Assembly (NCBI GenBank): GCA_025201765.1
Contig: MU623395.1
Coordinates: 62,001 to 126,000, forward strand
Length of the DNA: 64,000 nucleotides
DNA from: Daldinia sp. FL1419
Lineage: Eukaryota > Ascomycota > Sordariomycetes > Xylariales > Hypoxylaceae
Direction of reading: 5' to 3'
Of the stretch, positions 44,474 to 56,539 are shown piece after piece. Position 1 is the first letter of the stretch; every line of letters begins with the position of its first letter. Made by a program: the position numbers and the translations under genes. Under the pieces are notes generated by a model. It was not told the origin of the DNA, searched no databases, and worked only from the letters and a program-made list of their open reading frames with translations.

Positions 44474-46588
44474 CTACACGTTGTAGATAGGCTTAGGAGG
44501 TGCATATCCAACAAGACGATCAGTTGGTTGACTCGGCCGGAACATTTTCTCCTTGTACCACTCCTGGGCTGTCTGCGACAACTTCACAACTTCCTGGAAG
44601 TCGAAGTCCTTCTTAGGAAGCAATGCATAAACACCCTCGGACCACTCGGGCGCGACGTTGTAGATTTGGGCAAGATACTTTTTCTAGGAATGATGTTAGT
44701 GGCGGTTGGCAAAGATATTCATTTCGGAACATACCTGGATTAACGGGTACTTGACCTGCTTTAAATTCTGAGCTGTGTTGTAGCAGGTATGCTTCCGTTC
44801 CTCTTCGGTCATTACACGCCTCCAAAGCTCAGTCGCCTGCGCATAGTCGTTTTTCTTACCCTCGTGCCACTGAAATACCCAAAATTAGAAATTTATCGAA
44901 CAGTAAATCACAAGAATGATACTCACATAATGGCTCTTGCGGCTACAGATGTTATCCGAGACCTGGAAAGCTGGCTCTGCAGCGTCCGGGCGGAACTTGT
45001 GCACAAAACTGTTCGGCACGTACGGAGGGTTTCCACCATGATTGGCATCGACACGCATCTGCCCGTCAAAGTTGATCGAGGAGAAAGACTGGGCCATAAA
45101 CGGGCAGTTAACAGGGATCTGGTGCAGATTGACGCCGATGCGATGGTATTGAGCGTCCCTGTAGAAAAACATTCGGAACTGGAGCAATGGGTCGGGGGAA
45201 TCACCGATCCCGGGCACCATGCTTCCCGGTGAGAAGGCCGCTTGTTCCACATCCCGGTGGAAGTCCTCCGGGTTCTTGTTTAGCACAAGGCGCCCAAACT
45301 CCTCCATCGGGAACTTGTCGCGCGGCCAGACCTTGGTTACGTCGAATGGATCGAAGCCCAACTTCTCTGCGTCCGCGTCTTCCGGCTTCATGATCTGAAC
45401 CTTGGCTGTCCATTCGACTTGCTCGCCATGGGCAATGGTTTCCCAAAGGTCGCGCTTCGAGTAATCCGGGTCCTCTCCCATTTTTCTCAGCGCCTCGTCG
45501 TAGGTAAATTGCTTTTGTCCGTGTTTGGCGATGAAGTGATACTTGATATACACGAACTGGCCCGCTTGGTTTATCCATTTGAACGTGTGGCAGCCGTACC
45601 CGTGGTTGAATCTCCATCCGACTGGGGTTCCGTGGTCGCTAAAGAACATTAATCCCGCATGGTTCGACTCGGGTGTATTGGCGAGTAGATCAAACGTGGC
45701 GTCCTGGTCGAGAAGGAAGTTCTTAGGATCGCGAAACTGCGAACGGATTACGTCCGGCCCCTGAATAGGATCGCGGCAGAAGAAGATCGGCCAGTTCAGC
45801 CCTACGATATCGTAATTGCCTTCCTTGGTATAAAACTTGATCGCGAAACCTCGCGGGTTGCGCGCCTCGTCGGGATACTCCCGACCAAGAGTCACGGTAG
45901 AGAAGCGAATAAAAATGGGCGTCTTCTCTCCGGGCTTCTGAAGGAAATTGGCTTTCTGCTCTTGCGTTAATACCATCCTGTGGCTTTTACCCATTAAACG
46001 AGTACATACCGTAAGACTCGATACGTTTTTGGTACATTCGAAATATCCAAATGCGCCACTTCCGCACGGGTGTACCATACCTAGTAACATATCAGTTACC
46101 TTATTTAGTCATTATCGGTTACTGAATACTCACGTTCTAAATTCTTCGAACGGTTGAAGGTCTGCTGCTTCCTATACTATACATTAGCGGTCTTTATACA
46201 CTCAAGGACTAGATAGGTGCGCTTACTGGAAAAGAAATACGTCGCTGGCTACAGGAATGCCGCCGACGGTCTTACTGTGGCAACTAGGATAAATTAGCTC
46301 TGCATATGGCCTATAAGGGCTTCATACGTACGCATCTGGGAATGGAATGGCTTCGTTGTTAGTGAAATAGGGGGCGTCGTCCGTACGAATTCCACCTGCA
46401 ACACAGCCCGATATTTTGGCTGCGATATCCGCGGGTCCCTCATTGGCACTCATCATATGAGTTACGCGGTTACCACGCGACTCTCCCGCCGTGGAGCTTT
46501 GAATTCCCGTTTTAATAGCTTCCAGTGGATGCTGGGTGATGCTCCATTGGTTGCTGTTCGTCGTACCGCCGAGAGCGCTTGATGCCAT
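44474..46588 (-). CDS. Catalase-family protein with altered distal pocket
   Basis: 598 residues in seven exons: 46588-46332, 46283-46227, 46171-46134, 46080-46010, 45955-44927, 44869-44735 and 44683-44474. Exon 3 is a 38-base micro-exon (KQQTFNRSKNLE). Clear catalase features are RMVHPCGSGAFGYFE with distal His121, IFIRFSTVTLGREYPDEARN, GYGCHTFKWIN, and RMFFYRDAQYHRIG with proximal Tyr406 and Arg402. However, in VGLNWPIFF the position of the catalytic Asn (Asn148 of human catalase, VGNNTPIFF) is Leu194; only the following Asn is kept. The N-terminus is about 50 residues longer than in small-subunit catalases. It may be a catalase of a divergent fungal clade or a catalase-fold peroxidase. No peroxisomal PTS1 is visible (ends KPIYNV). 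Confidence 0.88.
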
Positions 46589-47995
46589 TTTGAATGATTA
46601 ATATGAATATGCCCCGTACGATAAAAGCGTAGATTGAAAATTAGCCCACGATAATTATTTCAATGGAAAACAGGAAGACATGTCTTGCTACACTTACTGA
46701 TGAAGGGCTTCTGTGGTAATTATGGGCTGCTCATCTGCCTAGGTTCTTGGCTTTGGCACTTGTCTTGATGTAAACCTGACGATTTTTTCGCAATGCATAG
46801 AGTATTGCCTTAATCAAAGTTGAAAGTCAAAAGCTCATTAGCTAATACAAACCAATCGAGTACATTAACCTCAACGACTCGGAACATAGTCGCCGGAAAG
46901 ACGTCCGGGTTCTAGACGCGGTTGTCGCGTTGAGAAGCGAATCATGATACACCTAATAGAGTTGACCAGGTTAAAGGTTGGCTCGGCATTTTGAATATAC
47001 TAGAAATGATGACGAGGTCAGGGAGAAAAGTTCCGAGGCGCCAAACCTGGGTGCTTTGCCTGGTTTCTTGACGTGGTCATATCATCGTAATATTGAATTT
47101 CCCCCCTCCTCCTAGACAAACTCCACACGCAGATTTCTTATGTCATTAAATGTCACTAGGATCATGAGCTATCGACGTCTTGAAGCAAGACCACATGGGC
47201 ACGACCAGAGTAGCCGATTCGATTTGAGAGATTTTATCGGAGTGTCCCCAATCTGAGGCGTAGTTCTCGATCAGGTGCGCTTTTATATGATTTTCCGGCG
47301 ATGGTCTATCTATTAGGGTTGGTAGTATTAGAAATGTTCAGGCATATTACTTGTAGCTATATTTTATCAACCAGATTTTAGGTTTAAAACAGCTGTTCCA
47401 ATTCTTCAAAGAGGTAGTATATCCCGTCACGCGTTGCGCTCTGTTAAATAAGTAAACGCTGAGGTCTACCAACTAGAGATAAAGGGGTTTCCACTTCTTA
47501 TCATACATGATAGGAAGCGATTTAAAATAGGATTCTGTTATTGATTACCTGTAATATATTATAGGCAACTACTGAATAAATTCACAAGATTGGCCAATAA
47601 GATGGTATCCCTTAGACAAAGGCTAGACGAAGGCTAGTCGTAGCGTAATGAATAGCCTCACTTCGAAAGCCGCGATCGAACAGGCTTAACTAGCGTGATC
47701 ACAAACTTTAAAACAACATATCAAACTTAACTGTCACAAAGCAGAATGAACTTAGGTAGGCACCGTGTAGTTACCAAAACGAATTCTGTTCAATTCTTAT
47801 ATGTACGAAGATTACAAAAGAATCATTGAAATTAAATAAACAGCTATATAGAATGGTGGCTAAAACCTTTTTCTAAGCCATTCTAACCTATCCCTAATCA
47901 TGTATCCTCATCCAAACCTGCTTTTTAAAACAAGCAATTCTCACCAAACCTTAAAACACCCAATGAATGCAAGCCTTTAGATACAACTAGGTCGC
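46589..47995. other. Intergenic region
   Basis: 1.4 kb. Contains the catalase promoter at left and the mucin 3' region at right. No gene recognised. Confidence 0.5.
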
Positions 47996-50185
47996 TTACA
48001 AAAGCGCGGCAGCGACAGCGGCGGCAACGACGAACCCGAATCCACGCTCGAGGTGACCGGCGCCCGCAGTAGGGATGGTGGGGTAGCCGGTGGTGGAGGA
48101 CTGAGCGGGAGGAGGGACGGGGCTGCCGGTGCCAACAGGAGGAGGCTGGGGCACGGAGGCGCTGGAGCTGGGCACGATGGTAGGGTACGGCGGCGGGGTC
48201 TTGATGGAAGTCGTCAAGCTGCTGGGACCGGTAGGGTATCCGGTAGGGAAAGGCGTGGAGGTGAAAGTCGGGAAAGGAGAGAAAGACTTGGTGGGGTACG
48301 GGGTCTGAGTCTCCGTCGGGTAGGGAGTGAAGGTGTCACTCTCGCTGGGAGTCTCGGTAGGGTAACCAGGAACTTCAGGAGTCTCACTGGGAGTCTCACC
48401 GGGGGTCTCAGTGGGGTAGCTCGGGGTCTCAACGGGAGAGCTGGGGTAAGGGGTGAGAGTCACAGTAGTCTGAGGAACCTCAGGAGTCTCGGAGGGGGTC
48501 ACAGGGCAGACGGTAGTGCCGACAGAGATGACCTCGGTGGTGGTGTGAGGCTGGCCAGGCTTGCCGGGGCAGTTGGTAACCTCGGGTCCGCAAGAAGTGA
48601 TAGTGCGGGTCTTGGTCGAGTAGATGGTCGAGGTAGAAAAGTGTGTGGTGGGGAGAGTCGAGTAGACGGTCGACGTGGAGAGTTCCGGAGTGGGAACGGA
48701 TGTAGGGTAGCCGGGAGCAGAAGGGCTGGTGGTGGGCTGAACCTCGGAAGTGCTGGAGGTAGGGGTAGGGTATCCAGGGGCGGTAGCAGTCTCAGAAGAA
48801 GAGGTTACAGGGCACACTGTAGTGGTAAGAGGGACAGTCTCAGTGGTGACATGAGGAGTGCCCGGGCAGTTGGTGACAGTAGGCGCGCAAGAAGTAACCG
48901 TGTACCTGGTCGTCGTGTAGATGGTGGAAGTGGTGTACTCAGTGGTAGAAGGAGTTGGGCTGCTACCAGGGACGCTAGTAGGGTACTCGCCTCCACTGCT
49001 TGGGACGAAGGTAGAGATGGAGACGGTAGGGACCGAGGTGCTGTAACCACCAGTGGGGACGGAAGAGCTACCAATGGGAACAGAGGTAGAGACCGATGCG
49101 CTGGAAGAAGACTTGCCAGTCGGGACAGACGTAGAACCAGTAGGAACGGACGCGCTGTAAGAAGACGCACCGGTGGGAACAGTAGTAGGTCCGGTGGGGG
49201 TGGACGATACCGGGCAGACAGTGGTTCCGATCGAGATGGTCTCGGTGGTGACAGTACCAGGGCAGTTGGTTACAGACGGGGCACACGAGGTAACAGTGTA
49301 CTCAGTCGTGGTGTAGATGGTCGAAGTGGTCAACTGAGTCTCAGAGCTAGCGGTGATAGTGCTGCTCGGGGCGCTGGTTGGGTAAGAGACCACACCGGAG
49401 CTGGTGGTACCGACGCTGCTGCTGCTGGGAACGAAGGTGGAGGAAGAGCTGCTAGCCTCAAAGCTGGAAGTAGAGCTGATCTCGGAAGACGAGCTGGGGA
49501 CACCAGTGGGGTAGGTCGGGTATGACGGGACGGAAGACGTCGACAGAGTAGCAATGGTGGAGGAAGTGGCACTGCTGCTCTCGGAGCTGGAGCTGGAGCT
49601 GAGGCTGGCGCTAGAGCTAGAGACTGAGATCGAGCTTCCAGGGTAAGTCGGGTACGAGGGAATAGTGGTAGATGAAATCGCCTCAGTAGAGCTGGTGCTA
49701 GAGATCTCGAAAGATGAGCTAGAGCTAGAGCTAGGGATGAAGGTCGAGCTAGAGCTGGAGCTGGAGCTGGGAATGAAAGTTGAGCTCGAGGTTGGGACAG
49801 AAACCGAGACTGAGCTTCCAGGGTAGGTTGGGTAGGAAGGAATAGACGACGTAGATAGCGTCGCCTGGGTTGAGCTGGTGCTGGAAATCTCGGACGAAGA
49901 GGCCGAGCTGGAGCTGACGGCGTACGAGGAAGACGAAGCCGAGCTGCTCGTCACCGCGAAGCTAGAAGTTGAGCTCGACTCGGGGTACGTCGGGTACGAC
50001 GGGATGGACGGGGAGCTCACGGGGTAAGACGACGTAGACGGAGCAGCAACCTCAGAAGAGGTTGAGGTCTCTGGGAACGTCGGGTAGCCCGGGGATGTTG
50101 GGTATGGCTCAGGTGCAACAGGGTAGTCCGCTTTGGCAGAGCCAGCGAGGGCGAGAGCCCCCAGGCTCAAAAGTAGGCCTTGCAT
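47996..50185 (-). CDS. Mucin-like GPI-anchored cell-wall protein
   Basis: 729 residues, intronless. The N-terminal signal peptide (MQGLLLSLGALALAGSAKA) is followed by a Ser/Thr/Pro-rich body with many YPTYP units, serine runs and likely heavy O-mannosylation. Three copies of a cysteine module (TSTIYTTTxYTVTSC...TNCPG...TTVCPV) occupy the central half. The C-terminus has a small-residue omega region and a hydrophobic end (GFGFVVAAAVAAALL), which fits GPI attachment. It probably sits in the wall and may affect adhesion or surface properties. The coding strand uses strongly C-ending serine and threonine codons, which keeps antisense frames open. Confidence 0.85.
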   Translation of the reverse strand: MQGLLLSLGALALAGSAKADYPVAPEPYPTSPGYPTFPETSTSSEVAAPSTSSYPVSSPSIPSYPTYPESSSTSSFAVTSSSASSSSYAVSSSSASSSEISSTSSTQATLSTSSIPSYPTYPGSSVSVSVPTSSSTFIPSSSSSSSSTFIPSSSSSSSFEISSTSSTEAISSTTIPSYPTYPGSSISVSSSSASLSSSSSSESSSATSSTIATLSTSSVPSYPTYPTGVPSSSSEISSTSSFEASSSSSTFVPSSSSVGTTSSGVVSYPTSAPSSTITASSETQLTTSTIYTTTEYTVTSCAPSVTNCPGTVTTETISIGTTVCPVSSTPTGPTTVPTGASSYSASVPTGSTSVPTGKSSSSASVSTSVPIGSSSVPTGGYSTSVPTVSISTFVPSSGGEYPTSVPGSSPTPSTTEYTTSTIYTTTRYTVTSCAPTVTNCPGTPHVTTETVPLTTTVCPVTSSSETATAPGYPTPTSSTSEVQPTTSPSAPGYPTSVPTPELSTSTVYSTLPTTHFSTSTIYSTKTRTITSCGPEVTNCPGKPGQPHTTTEVISVGTTVCPVTPSETPEVPQTTVTLTPYPSSPVETPSYPTETPGETPSETPEVPGYPTETPSESDTFTPYPTETQTPYPTKSFSPFPTFTSTPFPTGYPTGPSSLTTSIKTPPPYPTIVPSSSASVPQPPPVGTGSPVPPPAQSSTTGYPTIPTAGAGHLERGFGFVVAAAVAAALL
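48496..49330 (-). repeat. Three cysteine modules within the mucin-like gene
   Basis: Modules lie at about 49330-49205, 48936-48803 and 48640-48496. Each has the TSTIYTT-type start, SCAP/SCGP then TNCPG, a TTE strand and a TTVCPV end, giving three conserved cysteines. The linkers between modules are Ser/Thr-rich and differ in length. Confidence 0.8.
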
Positions 50186-50317
50186 AGTGGCTTAATTTTG
50201 CTCGGATGAGTATTATATTAGGTATTATAAAAATATATTCCTAGCGAGGGACAAGAAACGACCGTGATCTGAAGCGAGCTGTGGGTGCGCAAGTCAAAGC
50301 GAGTGAACTTGGCTGGG

Positions 50318-50323
50318 TTTATA
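50318..50323 (-). promoter_or_regulatory. TATA-like box of mucin gene
   Basis: TATAAA on the minus strand, about 135 bases before the ATG at 50185. Inferred from motif and spacing. Confidence 0.35.
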
Positions 50324-52334
50324 CAGTTGAGCAAGCCAGAAGCCGATGAGGAGATAAAAAGCATATGGGCTGCGAGGGACTCTTTAATATCCATACGATT
50401 GAGTGACATCGCGCCCAGTTACACCTTAAGGAGAGACAAAGACCGGGGCATCGATACCAGTCAATCTTAGGGTTCCACAGAGAACCAGGCCCCGTAAATT
50501 CCATGTAGCCTTGATCCGTCACCTATCGTCTCCGCAGAGACGGCGTGTGGGCTGACGTTGAGGCTGGCGTAGAGTTGTATCTCTCGTAAACCCAATACGA
50601 CGCAGACACGAGCAGGCGGGTGGAGCTGCGTTGAAGCTCGACTCGCATTGGTGCAGATCCTGCAAAAGGTGCTATGCCAGGTTGCTTGTCTTCACTGTCT
50701 ACCAATAAGCCCAGCCGCCGGCGCTTTGGCCGCGACACCGTACGTACTGTTACCTCACTACTGTTATGGGAATGGCATGCAAAATGATTGGCTATAGTCT
50801 TCAGATGCCCCTTGAACACATTAGCGCACGCTCCAAGTATATTCCCAAATTTAGCATCCTTAATCTCCAGTCGAATACGATAGGCAGTACCGAATTCATA
50901 CGCATACATCGACTATGATGAGTATTGCCGCTTGAAATGGCGGTCTTGTCCAATTTCATAACAAAGAGCGGAGACCATCGAGAACCCAACCGTGTACCTA
51001 AAGTACATAGCCTTTTTGCTTTGTGCCTGGACCAACACCCTATCGTAATTGTCCCAAGATCTCGTTCCAACTAACTGCCTTATCAGCTGTGCTATTGTTT
51101 GCTACGGTATGCACCTACGGATCCGTACATAAGATTCACAAGAATACTACGTTGTAGCTGAGTAAAAGATCTCGGTGGACCGGGCGATCCGGGTGGTGCC
51201 GGAGTGGCGTCTTCCCAATCTGGAATAGGAATAGGGGCCGTTGGAAAACACTAGAACTTCCAACTAATTTTGCGGCATTCGGCTTGTCAATCGGTAGGTA
51301 TAAGGCTGCCTTTCTGTCATAGTAGCCTGATACTCCATACTTCACGATGCTTGATGGAACTTTTCAGAAGTTTTCCAAGTACTCTTAGCTTAAGTGTAAT
51401 AGTACGTCTCTTAGCGGGCCACGATCGAGGTGATAGTCCACGCCATGATGCTGACTTGCATTTTCAGCCTGACCTGCATATTACCCGGACCGAGGAGTTG
51501 GTTGTTCACAATGGAGTTTCTTAGCATTGCGTATTCCAAGTCGTAGTTAATTGCTTTTTGACCCAGTGAAAAATTTTACATGCAGCCATATTTTCGGTCC
51601 CACTGTTGTCGAGTCTTGTTCCTTGACATGGATGCTCTTTTCAGGGGCAAGAGGAGTTAAGTAATCATAATAGGGGTATAGGGGTGCCTCACTCATCCTA
51701 CAAAGAAAAAACTATAGAAATATGCGTGAACAACCCGCGGCTTTGCTCTTGCTCCGTTTTCATTCTAGTTTACCTATGCACAAGTGATAGCCGATTACAC
51801 ACAATCCCCTTTCTCACCGACGCTAGGGGACCATGTGAGAGAGTGGCTCAGCGTGGATGATAATATTGGTCCGATTTGCGATGACCGGCTTTGTCGGACA
51901 AGGGGGCTTATGATTGCCAAGGTACGCAATTTCAATGCCGAAGGGGTTAACTAACAAGGTACCTTGGGAAGCTACTTACGTTAAATAAAAGGTTACGAGA
52001 TGTTGATGTTCAAAACTAGCGAAAAAAAGCAAGCCCGAATCGTGATGACAACAAGATCGAGAGAATTTTATTATTCCAACAACTTTTCTTATTAGCTCAA
52101 TTCTTAACTCCTTACATCCGTCTTTGTGGTCTACTTTGTATTCGATCTAGTGACGTCACCTTTTTTACTAACGGGCGCTTCTAGTGTATATTCTAACTTG
52201 TTTATTGCCGAGAATTAGTCCAGCAGAACCCGCAGTCCTCTAGCACAGAAATCTAGTAAATTCTTTAGTTCGGTTGATTGAAAAGAAAAAGATTCCAACC
52301 TGATCCACATCTCAAAACTTGCCACCGCGAATAA

Positions 52335-52342
52335 TATATAAA
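52335..52342 (+). promoter_or_regulatory. TATA-like box of DUF2237 gene
   Basis: TATATAAA lies about 120-130 bases before the start codon at 52464. Inferred from motif and spacing. Confidence 0.4.
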
Positions 52343-52463
52343 ATCCTTTTTCACTGCCCGGACGATCATACAGCTAGTTGTTGTTGTCTAAAATAGCGTA
52401 ATAAATACGAGCCGCAAAGTCCCACTTAGATGCTGGAGGAACCCGAGGAGCCATAGGAGAGCC

Positions 52464-52995
52464 ATGGCATCAAGTCCGCTTAACGGTATGGAGTGAACAC
52501 CTGCATGCTTAAACAACTCACCCGCTTAAGTCTCCCCGCAATTACGAGCTTTCTCATTGTAGTGCTTACTTGCTCACACTTGGGTATCGATCGATCATAG
52601 TGTTCAAGCAGCCACTGAAGCTATTCTCTCAGCAGCCTATGACTGGCTTCTTCCGCGATGGCTATTGTCGCACCGGCGGAGGCATCGATCCGGGAAATCA
52701 TGCTGTGGCCGGTATCGTTACCGACGAGTTTCTTGACTTCTCCGCTTCACGCGGTAATGACCTACGTCAGGTCGGCTTAAAAGGCGGTTGTAAGTGGTGT
52801 CTGTGCACTGCTCGCTGGCTCGAAGCCTTCCAAGCCTACCGCAGTGGGAAGGTTACAAATCTGGGAGTCCCCCGCGTCGACCTGGACGCCACAGAAGACA
52901 GTGCGTTGGGGATGGTCGACATGGATACCTTCAGGCAATTTGCTGTAAGGCACGAGCAGTCGAATGCGAGCGGGAGTAGAAATAATGCTGCCTAG
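52464..52995 (+). CDS. DUF2237 family protein
   Basis: 138 residues in two exons (52464-52485, 52601-52995). The short first exon gives MASSPLN, joined by a 115-base intron to VFKQPLKLFSQQPMTGFFRD, which matches the family's LNVxGxPL start better than the longer unspliced frame from 52570. Conserved features are PMTGFFRDGYCRTG, VTDEFLDFSASRGNDL and CKWCLCTARWLEAF, with several conserved cysteines. The family is found in bacteria and fungi, and its function is unknown. It has no signal or membrane segment. Confidence 0.88.
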
Positions 52996-55900
52996 GTCGG
53001 TTTCCCCTCCCGCACTGCATCGGATATGTATCTATTGCATTAGTAAGGGTGAACAACTATGTGTGGCTGCTTATTGCATATATTGTGTACAAAAACCTGT
53101 TCGAGCACTCGACTATAAGTAATTTTAACCTGAACTCTTAAACAGACGTGAAGCCCCTAAAAGCCGACAATGCCTCGTCAGTATATATGCCGAATGAGAC
53201 TACTAGGTATTGAAAATATCTTCTGATACAATAGACGTGGGCGTGAATGTATATATTGTGAGCAATAGGTAAATGGGAATCATGATGATATACTAGAATA
53301 AGGAACAAGTTGATTCTTACATGGGTTCGGGTGATGAGAATGTCAAACGACGGTAAATATCCACAACCCCCTACTCATCTTACACCCAACTATTCTTCCA
53401 AGGGAAAAAGGCTAGAAAGATACCATGATCTTCTACATCTCCTCCCTTACCTTTGCCCTATGATGGACTGAGCGTCATCGATGCTATTGCCGAGACATTG
53501 TCACACTACAGATTGCAAGCAGCCGCTCTCTAAACCATTTCCGGATTTCCCCCGAGCTTGTCTGATCTGATCTAAGCCGGGGAATGTTGGCGACTACCTC
53601 AGGCTTGATTGTAATCAAGAACCTTAGGTCAGTCAATTATGAGTATGTAGTGTAGCTCGAGATAGTCGATTTTAGACGCGAAAGGTCCGAAAAGGGAAGA
53701 GTTTAACCAGATCTACGCGATACGCTGACATTTGAGCACGCGGCGTTTAACGCTCCTAAATCGGGAGGTCTGAGTAGAAGATCGACCTTGGCCGTCCGGA
53801 TTAGTTCATTCTCGGCGGCAAAAGAGCGGTGCGAATTCCAACGCTGCGGTAAAGGTGCTAGAAATAGACCCCGTGGCAAAATACATGCTATATCGCATTG
53901 AGATAGATCATCAAGGTTAGATACGATCGAGCACGCGGCAGATTCCGGCAAAAGAAAAATAGGGGCCACGATTTTCTTGTACCGTAGATCACGCGAAAGG
54001 GGGTCTACGATTGCGTCTTACTAGGCCATCAGTCTGGCCGCATTTCGCATCTAGAAACGACAATTCACGACAATGTCATCGACGCGAATTGGCTCTACAC
54101 CCCATCATATTTGCGGTATAACGACCTACATTAGCTGCACAAGGTCGTGCAAAATATATCCGACCTGTTCGTCGGTAATTGGGATCGTCTGTTAACTTTC
54201 GGAGAGTGCTCTTTGAATTTCTTCTTGGTACGGCTATTCTCAATTACTTTACTTAGCAGGTTTCGAGGAAGGAAACCATTACCAGCTTTTCCTCCAGTCA
54301 TTGGTTTTTTAGGGGAAGAACAATTTACAAAGGGCGCAATGATAGGCATTGTCGATACAAAATGCGCATTCTCGTCGACTGGTTGTCGCCCCTGATCCCC
54401 TGAATGGTGCAGAAACCCGATTCGGATGCCATCTTTCACCTTTTGGGCGCATCACGCAAAACGGAAGCGCTCGACTCGGCAGGTGAAGCGTTCTCGTCAC
54501 CTATGATTGGCTGAGAGATTCTACTTTGGCAAATGGTTTTTAGCAAGTATAGCATCCCTATCGCTATAGTGGCAAACGCATGGCTACCTAACGTGGTATT
54601 CGACTCTAGGGCACGCAGAAGTGCAACCTCCGGCAAGGGATCAAGGCTTTTATAGGCCGTAGGCTCCTAGTACATAGAAGGGAGGTTTTTCCACGAAACA
54701 AGCAAAAGCCAAAAGTTGTGGATGTGCCGGCGGGAGTTTGGGCTTGAGTGACAGGTCGGTAGGTAGATGCAGGTGAAGGACCACTGCATGGGCTAATTCC
54801 ACGAGGTTACAAGGATTCGGGGGGTGAACCCGATACTTGGCGCCTGGCTTTTTAACGGTAGGCATGTGGCGTTTGTTCGAATTGGATGTTTGAGATACCT
54901 ACATTGTTGGTGACTCGGGTCTGAAACATGATCTTATATCGTTTTCAACTCGACCTGGCTGAGTATTCACGAATCATAAGTAAGGTACCTGTTATGCCCT
55001 ACCAATCGATCTTTACGATCCCGTTTAAGTATAATGCAATGTCTCTGTGAGTATGTAAATCGGGATCATAAGTTGAGTTATCAGTTGTTTGCGATTCTAA
55101 TTACGCAGTATTACCTAGGTATAATTCAGGTATGGATCGTAAAGTTTTATTTTCCGACGGACAATTATAATTATAATATGGTGCTATCAAACATCATCTA
55201 CAAACTTAGGTAGGCACCTAAGTGCCTATATAATAAGATCTCCCTTGGTTATAACTTTATCATCTTAATTGTGCAGAATGTTTCTTTTCGATACTTGTAA
55301 GGATGAGTTATCTTCTAAACGTGATCCATCCATCCGATTCATAATTGCTCAAGTAAGGCGATCATCGAGCTTTATCTTATTGGGTTAGCTTCAATAGGCC
55401 TTGAACTAAGATGTTTAAATGATTGCTTGTTTATCTGATTTTATCCAAGAGAAAAAAAAAAAAGCATTCAATGCCGAGATTTGACGATTAAGATCTTACA
55501 TGCTACTTAGATTTTGGTTGGATGGTAGGTTGCTTAGAACAGAATACCTACAAGCCTTCTTATAAAGTACCTGATGTAGGTGGATTGGGGGGCACGCTAA
55601 GTGTTCCGAGGCTGTCCAAGGTACCTAATATACAGGCGATAATACAGTAATATTGTGCGGGGAAAAGTATCCCTACAATGTACTCTAGAACCATTCAATC
55701 GAATCAAATGCGACCAGTTAGGTGCTACAGGTACCTGAGAGCCCCCACTACTAACCGTTAGTACGACTTTAGTTTACCCAATAATCTCTGTAATCTCTGA
55801 AACTCAACGCAAGTCTCCCAAAACATCGTCTTGGCTTCTCAGAGTCCTAAGAGCCCACAGGATTGAGAAAGGTCTTGGGTCCCCTAAATTATCCATTGTC

Positions 55901-56539
55901 TCTTTTTTTTTTCCTTGACTTTGAAAAAAATGCGATTCACGATTCCTATCTATCAAGTCGTCGAGGAGGATTTTGGAAGTCTTTAATCGGACCATTCAAA
56001 ACCTCTTTTTTTCCCGCGTTTCTTTTGCATTTTGCCCTTCAAATTATTATCATCTTTTTGTCTTCGCATCCCTCGTTCCTCATCACCTAATTTATTCTCG
56101 AGCGGTGCTCCTCACACATTTCCCTGGCCCCTTTAATACTTTAATACTTACTACTGTTTCTAATTACGGATACACATCTCCCCGATTCGTCGTACCTTAC
56201 ATCCTACGAACTTGAGCCCACTCCGATATTATTCCTAATATTGGAATTTAATAATTACTTTCTTTGTCACTCGACTTGTTACTCTTCAATCGCCTATTCC
56301 AATTGTGAAGACGGCGAACGGTCACGGGTACGGGCGCGGACGAATCAAAACCTCAATCGCAATATACCAGGTGTCCCGAAGATCGTTACCGGTCCGGTTG
56401 ACTTGAATACCTATTGATAGGATCAATTCGGAAACGGATCCTCCATAATTCCTGTCTCTGTGCTGCGTATGGCAGCCCCCATCTTTACTGCCGTCTGACC
56501 TGCCCCGTCTAACCTAAACCGACCAATCGACGTCCTGCG
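52996..56539. other. 3.5-kb region without a recognised gene
   Basis: Short frames at 53703-53969 and 54131-54439 have no family features. The part from about 55860 to the Sec7 ATG is pyrimidine-rich, as is common in promoters and leaders of large fungal housekeeping genes. Long upstream leader sequence of the Sec7 gene is likely here. Confidence 0.45.

Larger units (their letters stand above)
50186..52463. other. Intergenic region
   Basis: Overlapping minus-strand frames at about 50520-51070 give no recognised family and shift frame; they could be a decayed gene. Nothing else is seen except the promoter of the DUF2237 gene at the right. Confidence 0.4.

Noticed and set aside
48053..49525. 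490-codon open frame on the + strand, rich in Arg and Gly
   Set aside because: It is antisense to the mucin-like gene. The serine/threonine codon bias of that gene removes stops from the opposite strand, and the translation has no domain.
50523..51070. Two overlapping minus-strand frames
   Set aside because: No family recognised and no splice junction that joins them convincingly. Noted only as a possible relic.
52570..52600. Unspliced start for the DUF2237 protein
   Set aside because: The N-terminus MLTLGYRSIIV does not match the family; the spliced MASSPLN-VFKQPL does.
54131..54439. Overlapping frames on both strands
   Set aside because: Neither shows family motifs, splice support or a plausible start context.
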